Source: Oligoflexia bacterium (lineage in GTDB: Bacteria > Bdellovibrionota > Bacteriovoracia > Bacteriovoracales > Bacteriovoracaceae). Taken from it: a stretch of 64,000 bases of DNA. Shown here piece after piece: positions 54,875 to 64,000 of the stretch (the stretch's first letter is position 1; each line of letters opens with the position of its first letter). Both the position numbers and the translations under genes were made by a program. A model generated the notes under the pieces. The model was not told the origin of the DNA and made no database searches. It saw only the letters and a program-made list of their open reading frames with translations. The stretch is from contig JADGAN010000010.1 in NCBI GenBank assembly GCA_015231955.1, positions 1-64,000 on the forward strand. The letters run 5' to 3'.

Positions 54875-54956
54875 GCTTATCCTCCGTTCTGCTGACAAAG
54901 TACCAGCCGACTTTTGGGACTTCGTGTGTTGCTGGTGATGGGTCGAACAGTTGCTG

Positions 54957-55493
54957 TTAAATCGAAACGCCCGCTAGCGCTTCTTCCACAGTTTGTCTTA
55001 AGGATTCGTTATCGATAAACTCCTCTCCTTCATTAAGATCTTTGCTTGCAACAAGCTCCTTATCGGCCTTGCTAATATAAAAATCTACATGACAGCTAAT
55101 TCCTCCAGAGATCACCGTGCTATTGTCTACTGTTACAGAATAAATATTTGCATCACACTCTTTGTCGAGGAAAGAACCCTGTTTCTCCTGGCACGCCTTC
55201 TCATAAGCTACTTTGAAGTCTGGCGCATGCTCTGGTTTGATGCTAACTTGTCCACAAACACCATCTTGGAGTTTTCCTTCATCATCTTTTAGAATGCATG
55301 CCATTTTCACACCGGTTGGCGATGAAATATTTGTAACTGCATTTGCTGGATTTGAGTTTGAGCTTGGATTTGAAGATGAGGAGGATGTTGTTGTTGTCGT
55401 CGTTGTTTCTTTGCTTTTACAAGAGACAAGAGAAGCAAGACAAACGATCATGACAGCAACTGAAACAATAATGTTACATTTTTTGAAATTCAT
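54957..55493 (-). CDS. Lipoprotein of unknown function
   Basis: About 178 residues. The signal peptide ends in the lipobox LASLVSC, followed by a low-complexity Thr/Ser/Asn linker (a run of seven Thr, then Ser) and a domain of about 125 residues with six cysteines. GGAGAG precedes ATG 55493; an earlier in-frame start at 55514 lacks this. It lies upstream of the large protease on the same strand with an 82-nt gap, so it may be co-transcribed and functionally linked to it. I recognise no family. Confidence 0.65.
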   Translation of the reverse strand: MNFKKCNIIVSVAVMIVCLASLVSCKSKETTTTTTTSSSSSNPSSNSNPANAVTNISSPTGVKMACILKDDEGKLQDGVCGQVSIKPEHAPDFKVAYEKACQEKQGSFLDKECDANIYSVTVDNSTVISGGISCHVDFYISKADKELVASKDLNEGEEFIDNESLRQTVEEALAGVSI

Positions 55494-55686
55494 AAAACAC
55501 TCTCCATTGACCAAAGTTAAAGTTAGTTGGAAACCTGATTGTTGATTCCCTCTTGTGAATGGTTACTTTTGCAAGGGTAGTGCCAGAATTTTATTGATGC
55601 TAACTATTTATAATAATTTTGCAATGGAGTGAGAATGGTAAAAAGTGTTGTTTAGATTATAGACAGATGACTTCTTTTTAGAGGGA

Positions 55687-56472
55687 TTAGAGCTCGATGA
55701 GTGAGGCCGGATCAACGGTGTTGTCCATCTGGTTTACGTGATGGAGTTGAATGTTTTTACCTCTGACCTCTTGGGTGAATTCGTAGTAAACAGGACTGTA
55801 CTCTCTGGTGCAGATGCGGGGGCGTAATGGAGTGTTGGTGATGCGAACTGCTTCTACGCTAGTGTTGCCTTGGCCATCTGTAGAGACAATGAGGTCGGCG
55901 GTTACTCCAATGGCCATACATCGATTGCCGCCAAGTTCGATTTTGCCTTGGAGGATGTATGCTCGGTAGTCTGGATTAAATCCCCCATTAATGGGTGTGG
56001 CGGTTACATCGAGCATGATGGCCTGCTCGCGAACAAAATTGCTAGCAACGAGATCGTTAGCGCTTAGGTGGTTACCCATCTCCTCTACGTTATGAATGAC
56101 GATTCCTTTTGCGCGAATATCTTTTTGGAACTCATGATAGACGGGAGCATAGATCATATAGCAGATAGGAGCTGGCGTAGAAAGATCTCTAATTCTATAA
56201 GCGATAAGGTGTGCAACTCCATTGGTATCGGTAGCGACTTTGATCTTCACAGAGGTGGCAGTAGCAGTACAAGCATTGCTTGCAATCATCACTTTGCCTG
56301 CGATGTGAGCGCCTTGGAAAGCGGGATTAATGCCTCCGTTAATAGGAGTAGAGCTAACATCTAGTATAATTGCCTCGCGCTTTTCGATTTTTCGCGGGTC
56401 TCGCTCTAGGGCCATTGTCGCAATAGGTAGGGTTGATAAAAGAAAGAGAGCAGATAATAGTAAATTTTTCAT
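55687..56472 (-). CDS. Secreted protein with two homologous domains
   Basis: About 261 residues. The signal peptide (MKNLLLSALFLLSTLPIATMA) is followed by two tandem copies of a domain of about 105 residues. Each begins with a LDV-S/T-TPINGG motif and ends with APVYHEF or SPVYYEF and a HNVEEM or HHVNQM motif. Each copy has two or three cysteines in matching places. I do not recognise the domain. GGAGG lies upstream of ATG 56472; the longer frame to 56529 lacks a ribosome-binding site. It is divergent from the aldehyde dehydrogenase gene. Confidence 0.65.
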   Translation of the reverse strand: MKNLLLSALFLLSTLPIATMALERDPRKIEKREAIILDVSSTPINGGINPAFQGAHIAGKVMIASNACTATATSVKIKVATDTNGVAHLIAYRIRDLSTPAPICYMIYAPVYHEFQKDIRAKGIVIHNVEEMGNHLSANDLVASNFVREQAIMLDVTATPINGGFNPDYRAYILQGKIELGGNRCMAIGVTADLIVSTDGQGNTSVEAVRITNTPLRPRICTREYSPVYYEFTQEVRGKNIQLHHVNQMDNTVDPASLIEL

Positions 56473-56646
56473 CAAGAACCTCCAATAAAAGATAGGGTTT
56501 GAAAGCAATAGAGATGGAAAGTAGAGCACCTACTGTAGATTGAAAATTAATTTTTCGTAATAAGGGGATAGTATTTTTTATTATGGAAGTATATTTTGGT
56601 AACAGCACGGCACTTTCTTGAGTCTTTTAGTTTAAGGAGAAATAAA

Positions 56647-58068
56647 ATGGAATTAGTAACCGATCTTTTTATCAATAATGAGTGGAGGGCCAGCATTTCA
56701 AAACAGAGATTTCAAACTGTTAATCCTGCAAATGAGCAAGCGATTGCGATGGTAGCAGAGGCCGGTGTCGAAGATGTGGAGTTGGCGGTGCAAGTGGCCA
56801 GTTGCGCCTTTGCTTTGCAAAGTACAGGAGCATGGAGCACGCTAACAGCAAAAGAGCGATCAAGATTGCTTGGGCGGATTGCCGATTTAATGGAGGAGCA
56901 TCGCGAGGAGCTTGCTACAATTGAGGCGCTTGATGCTGGTAAATCTTATCGTGCCGCCTTTGAAGATGATCTTCCTTTTTGTATCAGCATCATTCGCTAT
57001 TATGCAGGAGTGATTGGACAAATAGAGGGAAAATATTTGCAGTTTCATCACGCCTATACCGCCTATACGAGGCATGAAGCGATTGGGGTAGTGGCCGCAA
57101 TTACTCCTTGGAACTATCCACTGATGATGTTTGTTTCAAAAGTAGCACCAGCACTCGCGGCGGGAAATGTAGTGATTGTAAAGCCAGCAGAGGAGACGCC
57201 ACTTTCTGCACTGGCGATGAGCAAGCTTTTTGTTAAGGCGGGATTTCCGGCCGGAGTGGTGAATGTTTTAACTGGAGGGCCTGCCACTGGAGAGGCCTTA
57301 GTAGAGCATCCTGGTGTGCAAAAGATTGCTTTTACCGGATCAACAGAGGTGGGTAAAAAGATTGCAGCAAACGCTGCTAAAAGTTTAAAACGCGTCTCCT
57401 TAGAGCTTGGAGGCAAGAGTCCCAATATTATCTTTGCTGATGTTTTAAATTTAGAGGAGGCGGTGAGTGCTGCTTGCAATAGTGTCTTTTATCATCAAGG
57501 GCAGACTTGCTGTGCGGGTACAAGAGTGCTGGTGGAAAAAAATGTCTATCAAAATTTTTTAGAACAAGCAAAGAGTAAGAGCAGTGATTACAACCAAGAA
57601 AAGGGCACACTGATTAGTAAAAAACAGTTGGAGCGTGTTTGTAACTATATCTCTATCGGCAAAGAGGAGGGAGCAAAACTTTTGTGTGGGGGGAAACAGC
57701 TTGGTAGTGTGGGATTTGGAGTGGAGGCGACTATTTTTTACGATGTAAAAAATAGTATGCGCATTGCTCAGGAGGAGATTTTTGGACCGGTGATGTGTGT
57801 GATTCCCTTTGAAGGAGAGGAGGAGGCGATCGCCCTTGCCAATGATACGCAATATGGTCTAGCGGCAGCGCTGTGGACAAGCGATAGCATGAAGGCCAAT
57901 CGCGTGATGAGAGCGCTTAAAAGTGGAACAGTTTGGATTAACTGCTCTGATATCTCAGACCCCTCACTGCCTTTTGGAGGAGTGAAAATGTCGGGTTATG
58001 GAAAAGATCTTGGAGTCGATAGTTTGCAAAGTTACACCGAGGTTAAGAGTGTGGTGCTAAAGAATTGA
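56647..58068 (+). CDS. NAD(P)-dependent aldehyde dehydrogenase
   Basis: Oxidises an aldehyde to its acid. About 473 residues, the normal ALDH length. The signatures TPWNYPLMM, KPAEETPLSAL, FTGSTEVGKKI, the catalytic Glu in LELGGKSP and the catalytic Cys in GQTCCAGTR are present, as is the C-terminal PFGGVKMSGYGKDLG. The overall pattern is closest to betaine- or aminobutyraldehyde-type enzymes, but the substrate cannot be fixed. AAGGAG precedes ATG 56647. It has no metabolic neighbours. Confidence 0.9.
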   Translation: MELVTDLFINNEWRASISKQRFQTVNPANEQAIAMVAEAGVEDVELAVQVASCAFALQSTGAWSTLTAKERSRLLGRIADLMEEHREELATIEALDAGKSYRAAFEDDLPFCISIIRYYAGVIGQIEGKYLQFHHAYTAYTRHEAIGVVAAITPWNYPLMMFVSKVAPALAAGNVVIVKPAEETPLSALAMSKLFVKAGFPAGVVNVLTGGPATGEALVEHPGVQKIAFTGSTEVGKKIAANAAKSLKRVSLELGGKSPNIIFADVLNLEEAVSAACNSVFYHQGQTCCAGTRVLVEKNVYQNFLEQAKSKSSDYNQEKGTLISKKQLERVCNYISIGKEEGAKLLCGGKQLGSVGFGVEATIFYDVKNSMRIAQEEIFGPVMCVIPFEGEEEAIALANDTQYGLAAALWTSDSMKANRVMRALKSGTVWINCSDISDPSLPFGGVKMSGYGKDLGVDSLQSYTEVKSVVLKN

Positions 58069-58157
58069 GCTACAACAAACTGGACATTGCGAGAGGGATG
58101 GAAAATCATTGAATCATGTAATAGCAAAAAAAAAATTCATTATTCAAGGAGGATGTA

Positions 58158-59675
58158 ATGAGACCTGCTGTTTTTTTGATCTCGCTCATGTTGCTACTAT
58201 CAATGGTTTCTATCAAATCTCACGCTTCCCTTGCAGCTAAAGAGAAGTTAAGTCCGATGTTGCAAAAGCAGTTGAACTTTAATCAGTCGGATGCTCTCTC
58301 GGTTTTAGTTTATTTACGAGGGAAAGCTGATCTTAGTAGGAGTGCACAGTTAAAGAGTAAGCAGGAGAAAGGCGCCTTTGTCTATAAGACGTTAAAGAGT
58401 GTTGCTTTACGTGCACAGGCCCCTTTTTTAAAGTGGCTTAGTGGACAGAAGATTACGTATCAACGTTTTTACATTGTGAACATGATTGCACTTTTTGATG
58501 TAAACGCAGAGGCCATTTTACAAATTTCCAAACGTAGTGATGTAGAAAAAATTGTTTTAAATCCTAGCTTCAAGGCACTGCCTGAGACCTCTTTTGCCGA
58601 GGTGGTGATGTCAGAGATGGATGATGCCATGAAAGCGGATGGGGGGGAAAGCAAAGGACCTGGCGCCAATATTGTAAACACCGGTGCCGATCAAGTGTGG
58701 ACAAAATTAAATGTGCGTGGAGAAGGCATTGTAGTTGCGGGACAAGATACGGGAGTAGAGTGGAGGCATCCAGCACTGGTGCGACAATATCGAGGGGCAA
58801 GTGGTGATCACGCTTATAGTTGGCACGACTCCATTAAATCGACGATCGGGGGAGACAGCAACTCTTGTGGATACAACTTAAGTGAACCTTGCGACGATAA
58901 TGGACATGGTACTCACACCATCGGCACTGTTGTTGGGGATGATGGTAATGGCAATCAAGTTGGTATGGCCCCACAGGCAAAATGGATTGCTTGCCGAAAT
59001 ATGGACGCAGGTTTTGGGCGTCCTTCTACTTACATTGAGTGCTTCGAATGGTTTTTGGCCCCTTATCCTCAAGGGCAAGATCCTCTGACTGCCGGCCGCT
59101 CTGATAAGGCACCTCATGTGATCAACAACTCCTGGGGATGTCCTGCAGAGGAGGGATGCCATGAGGCCGAGATCTTACCGATTTTAAGAGCACTCAAGGC
59201 CGCAGGTGTGATGGTGGTCGCCTCTGCTGGTAATGAAGGATCTGCTTGCAGTACCATCCAAGATGCACCGGCGATGCACTCCGAAGAGACGCTCTCGGTA
59301 GGGGCCCATAGTCACTCTACTGGAGCAATTGCTAACTTTTCCAGTCGTGGCCCCTCTACCTATGATGGACAAATTGGTCCCGATGTCACCGCTCCTGGAG
59401 TTAACATTCGCTCATCCACCGTTGGCGGAGGTTACTCCGGTTTTATGTGGAGTGGAACCTCAATGGCCGGTCCTCACGTTGTGGGTGAAGTGGCGCTTCT
59501 CTGGTCAGCAAAGAAAAATTTAATTGGAAAAATTGAGGAGACGGTGGCGATTATCAGGAACAGCGCCACTGCTAAAATCACCAGTGAGAGTTGTGGAGGA
59601 GTCAGTGGTAGTAAAGTACCCAACAACACCTTTGGGTATGGTGCGATCAACGCCTATAAGGCCCTCACTTTGTAA
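58158..59675 (+). CDS. Secreted subtilisin-family (S8) protease
   Basis: 505 residues. The signal peptide ends near HAS (about 24). A propeptide of about 145 residues resembles the I9 inhibitor type. The catalytic domain has D197 in GQDTGV, H250 in NGHGTHT, N359 in SAGNEG and S435 in SGTSMAGP. Several cysteine pairs surround the active site. The protease ends shortly after the catalytic domain, with no C-terminal extension, unlike the large S8 enzyme at 51323. AAGGAGG precedes the ATG. Its last 22 nt overlap the convergent gene. Confidence 0.92.
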   Translation: MRPAVFLISLMLLLSMVSIKSHASLAAKEKLSPMLQKQLNFNQSDALSVLVYLRGKADLSRSAQLKSKQEKGAFVYKTLKSVALRAQAPFLKWLSGQKITYQRFYIVNMIALFDVNAEAILQISKRSDVEKIVLNPSFKALPETSFAEVVMSEMDDAMKADGGESKGPGANIVNTGADQVWTKLNVRGEGIVVAGQDTGVEWRHPALVRQYRGASGDHAYSWHDSIKSTIGGDSNSCGYNLSEPCDDNGHGTHTIGTVVGDDGNGNQVGMAPQAKWIACRNMDAGFGRPSTYIECFEWFLAPYPQGQDPLTAGRSDKAPHVINNSWGCPAEEGCHEAEILPILRALKAAGVMVVASAGNEGSACSTIQDAPAMHSEETLSVGAHSHSTGAIANFSSRGPSTYDGQIGPDVTAPGVNIRSSTVGGGYSGFMWSGTSMAGPHVVGEVALLWSAKKNLIGKIEETVAIIRNSATAKITSESCGGVSGSKVPNNTFGYGAINAYKALTL

Positions 59676-60757
59676 AAGACAGAGTAACTGCGCGTAGGAG
59701 CACTAAAGCGTGCATATCCTTTGTTGATCTCTTTGGTAAGTGCACCGATGACGGGCATTCTTGCAAGGAGAGTACGAAGACAGAGGGGTTCGCAAATTTT
59801 GTAAACAAGCGAACTCTTTCTGTAATCGGCATCGATCCCTAGAGTATGCCAAACAATTCTTTTAGGCCTACTCTTTTTCATCAGATCCAATTTTTGATAA
59901 TCACCATCGATGAGTTTAAAGGCCTCGGCCATATCGGCATGGCCGTAGACGAAGGCGATAACTTTGTTCTCTTGATTGTAGGCCTTACAAAAGGAACCGG
60001 GGAAGAGAAAAGGGGCCATAGAGGAGATGGCGCTAGTAAACTCCTCTTTTGAGATGTGAGCAAAACCGTAGTTGTTTTGAAAGGTCGCAAGTGCCGAATC
60101 GTACATCTCTTTAATTTCACTTTCTAACTGATTTAAATCGGCAAGCTTGATGCGGACAAGGTCTTTGGGGCGGGGCCTTAGTCTTGCAGCGAGTAGCGTA
60201 TGCAACGTCATAATCAAAACGTTCCATACACTCAGTTCCCAGCTGTACCAGGTGGAGTGAATTTTATAACCATTTTTCAATGCCAGCGCTGGATAGTAAT
60301 CGTGGTTTCTTGGTTCACCCAAGAAAGGGGCCGTCTTATGGCCCGAGGTTTGAAAACGGTAACTGTAGTAAATGCTAAAATTGATGGGGCCATGAATTTC
60401 ACTGCAACCGCGCTGATAAAGCCAGCTTTCGGCCTCAGTATAGAGTTTTTGTGCCACTTCGTCGTCATTGATCGATTCATAAAAACCGAAGTGCCCAACT
60501 TTGCTATTGGGAGCATTGACGAAGTGATGGTCAATAGAAACAAAAATGCGTCCAACAGCGACACCATTTTTCAAGGCCAAGAGGGCGGAAAAATCGGCAT
60601 GAGCAAAAAAGGGATTGCCACTAGAAAACTTCATCTCCTCAGACACTTTAAGTGGAGGAATCCACTCTTTCCGATGGTTTTGATAGAGTTTCCAGGGGAG
60701 TTCTATAAACGCCTTCATTTCTTGTGAGTTAAGGGCAACTTTAATGACTTCAACCAT
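59654..60757 (-). CDS. GNAT-like protein of unknown substrate
   Basis: About 367 residues, soluble. The N-terminal half (FIELPWKLYQNHRKEWIPPLKV, GNPFFAHADFSALLALKNG, VGRIFVSIDHHF, VGHFGFYESINDDEVA, EIHGPINFS) is the pattern of a widespread hypothetical family with a GNAT-like fold. The C-terminal half (about 220-340) is a second acyltransferase-like module. No substrate is known to me. ATG 60757 has a TGAGGTC ribosome-binding site; a TTG four codons earlier is possible. It converges with the S8 protease gene and overlaps it. Confidence 0.65.
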   Translation of the reverse strand: MVEVIKVALNSQEMKAFIELPWKLYQNHRKEWIPPLKVSEEMKFSSGNPFFAHADFSALLALKNGVAVGRIFVSIDHHFVNAPNSKVGHFGFYESINDDEVAQKLYTEAESWLYQRGCSEIHGPINFSIYYSYRFQTSGHKTAPFLGEPRNHDYYPALALKNGYKIHSTWYSWELSVWNVLIMTLHTLLAARLRPRPKDLVRIKLADLNQLESEIKEMYDSALATFQNNYGFAHISKEEFTSAISSMAPFLFPGSFCKAYNQENKVIAFVYGHADMAEAFKLIDGDYQKLDLMKKSRPKRIVWHTLGIDADYRKSSLVYKICEPLCLRTLLARMPVIGALTKEINKGYARFSAPTRSYSVFYKVRAL

Positions 60758-60886
60758 GAATGACCTCAATAAAATTCATTTAAAAACTATTTTTGAAAAA
60801 AAAGCCTCTATAGTGAGAGATGCACTCCGATGGTAGAATAGTCAAAGGATCAGTATAAGTAAAGTATCCTAACGAGAGAGTATTTG

Positions 60887-62206
60887 ATGGATCAGAAAAA
60901 ACGCGAGGATCCTCCGAAAAAATTATGCAACTTTTATATATGCGAGATGAGACGTAGACGAAAGATTGAAATCAAGCATGAGATGATTTTAGGCAGAGGT
61001 CAACATTGTGAGATCTGTATTAATGACAGTGATGTGAGTGGAAAGCATCTGCAATTTTTGATTAAGGAGGAGACGCTTTGGCTGGTTGATTTAGCATCGA
61101 CCAATGGCACCTTTGTTAATGGGGTGAAGATTTCTGCACAGACTGCTTCTCGAATACGAAACGGGGATCGTTTGCATGTGGGAAGTGTGCAATTTGAAGT
61201 TCAAATAGAGGAATGCGATTTATGGGCCTCACAAAAGAGTAATGAAAAGCGATTCAATGAGATTCCTGATCACCTGAGTGGGATCTCTGTCGGTTCATGC
61301 CCTGCTAAGAGTTTCGAGATGGAAAGGATCGCTGCAAATGTGAAGAGAACGCAAAAAGAGCAGGAGGCAGCAAAAGAGAAATTTGATCAAAATGTTCAAC
61401 GACAGGCACCGCTTTTTTACGATCCCCAGATGTATAAACCAACAGGTATGGTAGGAGAAGAGCAAGAGCAAAAGCAAGAGCAAAAGCAAGAAGAGCGAGA
61501 ACAAGGCGAGCAAGATAAGGAGCAAGATGACTGTCAAGAGAGTGATGCAGGAGACTCCATGGTAACTTCTACAGAGGTTCTTCCAAGTATTGCCGTTGTT
61601 CAAAATAGTGTGATAATAGAGAGAGAACAGACCGCTTCTGATCTTACTGTCGTAAGTTCTCAATCAATACCAGTCAATAGAACCGACAAATCAAACGATT
61701 TACAGCTGCTCGAAAAAAAAATTGGCGAGTTGGAGGCGATCAAGATTCGTTTGGAAAAGGAGTTACTAGAGTATGGACTATTATCGAAGCAAAAGGGAGA
61801 GTTACAGAAAAAAATGGAGTGCTTGATTGCTCATGTTTTAACTCTTGAGGAGGTCAATATACGGAAAAGGAAGCTTCAGGAATTAAATTTGCAAAAAGAA
61901 AAGATTGAAACGAGAATTGCAAGGCAAGAGGGAAAGATTGCAAAACACGAAGAGTTTCGTGCTTTAGAATCAATATACAGTGAACTCATTATTCGCATCA
62001 ATTGGATTGACGAGCATCATGGCAAAAGCCAGCAGATAAAAGAAGAACTGATTAGATTAAAAAATGAGTATCATCAGCAAAAATTTAAAGAGGAGAAAAG
62101 TCGTATAGAAAATGAGGTAAAGAAAAAACAAGAAGAGAAAGCTCGGATGACAGAATTGCAACGAGAAATTGAAAGGCTGCAAAAAGAGCTCAAGAAGCTT
62201 GGATAA
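60887..62206 (+). CDS. FHA-domain protein with long coiled coil
   Basis: About 439 residues, cytoplasmic. The FHA domain (about 28-106) has GRGQHCEI, SGKH and STNGTFVNG, the residues that bind phosphothreonine peptides. A disordered middle contains an E/Q/K-rich run (about 190-215) encoded by imperfect GAGCAAAAGCAA-type repeats. The C-terminal half (about 265-439) is a continuous charged coiled coil. It could scaffold a Ser/Thr kinase pathway or a secretion machine, but no kinase gene is in view. Confidence 0.85.
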   Translation: MDQKKREDPPKKLCNFYICEMRRRRKIEIKHEMILGRGQHCEICINDSDVSGKHLQFLIKEETLWLVDLASTNGTFVNGVKISAQTASRIRNGDRLHVGSVQFEVQIEECDLWASQKSNEKRFNEIPDHLSGISVGSCPAKSFEMERIAANVKRTQKEQEAAKEKFDQNVQRQAPLFYDPQMYKPTGMVGEEQEQKQEQKQEEREQGEQDKEQDDCQESDAGDSMVTSTEVLPSIAVVQNSVIIEREQTASDLTVVSSQSIPVNRTDKSNDLQLLEKKIGELEAIKIRLEKELLEYGLLSKQKGELQKKMECLIAHVLTLEEVNIRKRKLQELNLQKEKIETRIARQEGKIAKHEEFRALESIYSELIIRINWIDEHHGKSQQIKEELIRLKNEYHQQKFKEEKSRIENEVKKKQEEKARMTELQREIERLQKELKKLG

Positions 62207-62306
62207 TTGACATAACTCACATCATCACCCTTTTTAAATATTTTCTTCAATTAAAAAATCTGGTAAAAATAGTTTTTACATTGCTTTAACTAGGATGAAG
62301 AAAAGA

Positions 62307-64000
62307 ATGAGCTTCGAAAAAAAAGTGATTGATTACTGTGAGAAGATTGCTAGCATTGCTGCCTTCCAAGTCGAAAAGGTTTTGGATCTCATAGTAAAAC
62401 AACAGTGTACAGTGCCTTTTATTGCTCGTTATCGTAAAGAGGTAACTGGTAATTTAGATGAGGTGCAAATTAGGAATATTCACTCCGCCTATGAGGAGTG
62501 TTTGGAAATTGAGAAGAGGAGACTCTATATCACCGAGGCGATTAGGAAAATGGAGGCGTTAACTCCAGAATTGGAAAAGGATATTCGGAGTGCCCAAACA
62601 TTAGAGCAGCTAGAGGATATCTATGCGCCTTATAAATCAAAGAAAAAGACCAAGGCCATGATTGCACGGGAGGCGGGCGTTTTACCGCTTGCCGAGGAGA
62701 TTTTGGCCAGCAAAAAATCTCTAAGTGAGCTTGCAAAAGAGTGGCAACTTCCAGAGGGAATTCCCGACTTTGTTTCAGCACTAGCAATGGCCAAAGATAT
62801 TATCATTGAAAAAGTTGCTCATCATGTAGAGTTAAAAGAGGAGTTGCGACAAGATTATTGGGAGAAAGCAATTTTACACTCTACAATGCGAACGAAGGGA
62901 GCAGAGGTAGACGATTACCTTAACTTTAAAGATTTTTTTGATTTTAAAGAGGCGATTAAAAATTTAAAGATCGATAAAAACTCCCATCGCTTTTTGGCCA
63001 TGAAGCGAGGAATGACTCAAAAGGTGTTAAAGCTCGAGGTGGAGTATGATGAGGAGCTAGCAAAAGCAATTGTTCAAAGGTATTTTTTGACGAATACCCT
63101 TGGATGTATTGAGGTTATTAAAGAGTGTATTGCTTATGCGTATAAAGATTATATCCACCCCTCTCTCGATTTGGAGATTAAGACAGAGCTTAAGAAGAGT
63201 GCAGATGAAGCTGCCATTTCGGTGTTTGGAATTAACTTAAAGAACTTGTTGCTTGCACCCTACTTGGGATCAAAGCGAGTGATGGCCATCGATCCTGGTG
63301 TGCGCACCGGTTGCAAAGTGGTGGTGATCGATGAGAGTGGAAAGCTATTGGTGGATTTTGTGGTCTACCCCCATGAACCCCATATGGCGGTTAAAGAGTC
63401 AAAGCTGGTTTTAGAAAATGCCATTACAGAACTTAAAGTGGAGTATATTGCGATTGGAAATGGTACCTATGGGAGAGAAACACTCTATTTTTGTGAAGAG
63501 CACTTGGTTCCAGTCAAGGAGAAGCGGGTTAAGGCCACGATGATCTCGGAGTCGGGAGCAAGCATCTATTCTGCCAGTGATATTGCTCGCAAAGAGTTTC
63601 CCGATAAAGATACTACAGTAAGAGGTTCAATCTCTATTGCCAGAAGATTTCAAGATCCGCTTGCGGAGCTGGTGAAGATCGATCCCAAGTCAATTGGTGT
63701 TGGCCAATATCAACACGATGTCAACGAGAGCAAATTAAAGCGCTCGCTCACCGATGTGGTAGAGAGTTGTGTGAACTATGTGGGGGTAGATCTGAATACT
63801 GCTTCTGCGCCTTTATTATCGTACATTTCCGGGATTGGTCCAAAGCTTGCGGAGAGTGTGGTCTCTTATCGGCAAGAGAAGGGACGATTTAAGTCGCGAG
63901 AGGAGCTTTTAACTGTTTCCAGGTTTACTCAAAAAATTTATGAGCAAGCGGCAGGATTTATGAGAATTTATGAGGGGAAAAACCCACTGGATGCCACCTT
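62307..64000 (+). CDS. tex: Tex-type transcription accessory/RNA-binding protein (partial, 3' end outside)
   Basis: The frame is open from 62307 to the window edge, about 564 codons. The N-terminal helical domain has TVPFIARYRKEVTGNLDE. The YqgF-like nuclease fold follows with MAIDPGVRTGCKVVVID, then the helix-hairpin-helix segment SGIGPKLAESVVSYRQ near the edge. The C-terminal S1 domain would lie to the right. Tex binds nucleic acids and affects transcription and virulence gene expression in some bacteria. An in-frame ATG at 62295 is an alternative start; neither start has a strong ribosome-binding site. Confidence 0.93.
   Translation, partial: MSFEKKVIDYCEKIASIAAFQVEKVLDLIVKQQCTVPFIARYRKEVTGNLDEVQIRNIHSAYEECLEIEKRRLYITEAIRKMEALTPELEKDIRSAQTLEQLEDIYAPYKSKKKTKAMIAREAGVLPLAEEILASKKSLSELAKEWQLPEGIPDFVSALAMAKDIIIEKVAHHVELKEELRQDYWEKAILHSTMRTKGAEVDDYLNFKDFFDFKEAIKNLKIDKNSHRFLAMKRGMTQKVLKLEVEYDEELAKAIVQRYFLTNTLGCIEVIKECIAYAYKDYIHPSLDLEIKTELKKSADEAAISVFGINLKNLLLAPYLGSKRVMAIDPGVRTGCKVVVIDESGKLLVDFVVYPHEPHMAVKESKLVLENAITELKVEYIAIGNGTYGRETLYFCEEHLVPVKEKRVKATMISESGASIYSASDIARKEFPDKDTTVRGSISIARRFQDPLAELVKIDPKSIGVGQYQHDVNESKLKRSLTDVVESCVNYVGVDLNTASAPLLSYISGIGPKLAESVVSYRQEKGRFKSREELLTVSRFTQKIYEQAAGFMRIYEGKNPLDAT

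Noticed and set aside
49150-54920. CCGACTTTTGGGACT at 49151-49165 and 54907-54921 as an element boundary
   Set aside because: A 15-nt exact repeat is roughly what chance gives in a 64-kb window, and the flanks do not extend it.

Overview
The window looks like a chromosome segment from a motile, Gram-negative, AT-rich bacterium. Outer-membrane barrels (an Omp85 protein and a small barrel), several lipoproteins and signal-peptide proteins, an eleven-subunit-type complex I operon and two chemosensory operons all point that way. The receptor hairpins and the mix of secreted proteases suggest the Bdellovibrionota/Oligoflexia side of the old deltaproteobacteria. That placement is inference from protein style; no rRNA or marker search was possible.

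Layout. 1-150 holds the 3' end of a group II intron. 377-1672 is an NhaD-type Na+/H+ antiporter. 1725-15792 is a 14 kb chemotaxis block: a CheD-receiver-CheB fusion, CheR, CheA, two CheW, three chemoreceptors, a response regulator, a hybrid histidine kinase and a periplasmic carbonic anhydrase. It is bracketed by imperfect direct repeats (1671-1717 and 16012-16054). The right copy is the 3' end of the adjacent trehalose-6-phosphate synthase gene; the left copy is a detached duplicate of that gene end. 16026-24682 carries that synthase (with a membrane sensor-like N-terminus), a secreted leucine-rich-repeat/WD40 protein, a six-hairpin glycosidase and a secreted metallopeptidase. 25400-28134 appears to be a small regulon: two near-identical palindromes, (A/T)TGTTAG-N6-CTAACA(A/T), sit on the promoters of a DUF2023-like gene with an outer-membrane barrel and of a DUF2325 gene. 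28154-28666 encodes an almost perfectly three-fold symmetric beta-trefoil. 29046-35797 is a second chemosensory operon: binding protein, receptor, CheA, CheW and a CheR-CheB fusion. 37404-37781 is a fluoride channel gene followed by a strong hairpin. 37907-47434 is nuoABCDHIJKLMN without nuoE, nuoF or nuoG. 47783-49099 is a graveyard of mobile and defence-related fragments: an RHH antitoxin with a broken PIN toxin, an N-terminally truncated serine recombinase and a two-blade WD40 fragment. 49413-62206 carries a fifth chemoreceptor, two subtilases, secreted proteins of unknown function, an aldehyde dehydrogenase, a GNAT-like protein and an FHA protein. A Tex-type RNA-binding gene runs off the right edge.

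How it fits together. Both chemosensory operons encode a receptor-kinase-coupling-adaptation set, but neither has a clear stand-alone CheY. Both couple the CheB methylesterase to another adaptation enzyme by fusion, in two different ways. A pair of divergent sigma28-like promoters between the receptor at 8230 and the regulator at 8346 suggests that cluster 1 belongs to the flagellar regulon. The receptors at 30242 and 49413 have different sensor modules from the three in cluster 1.
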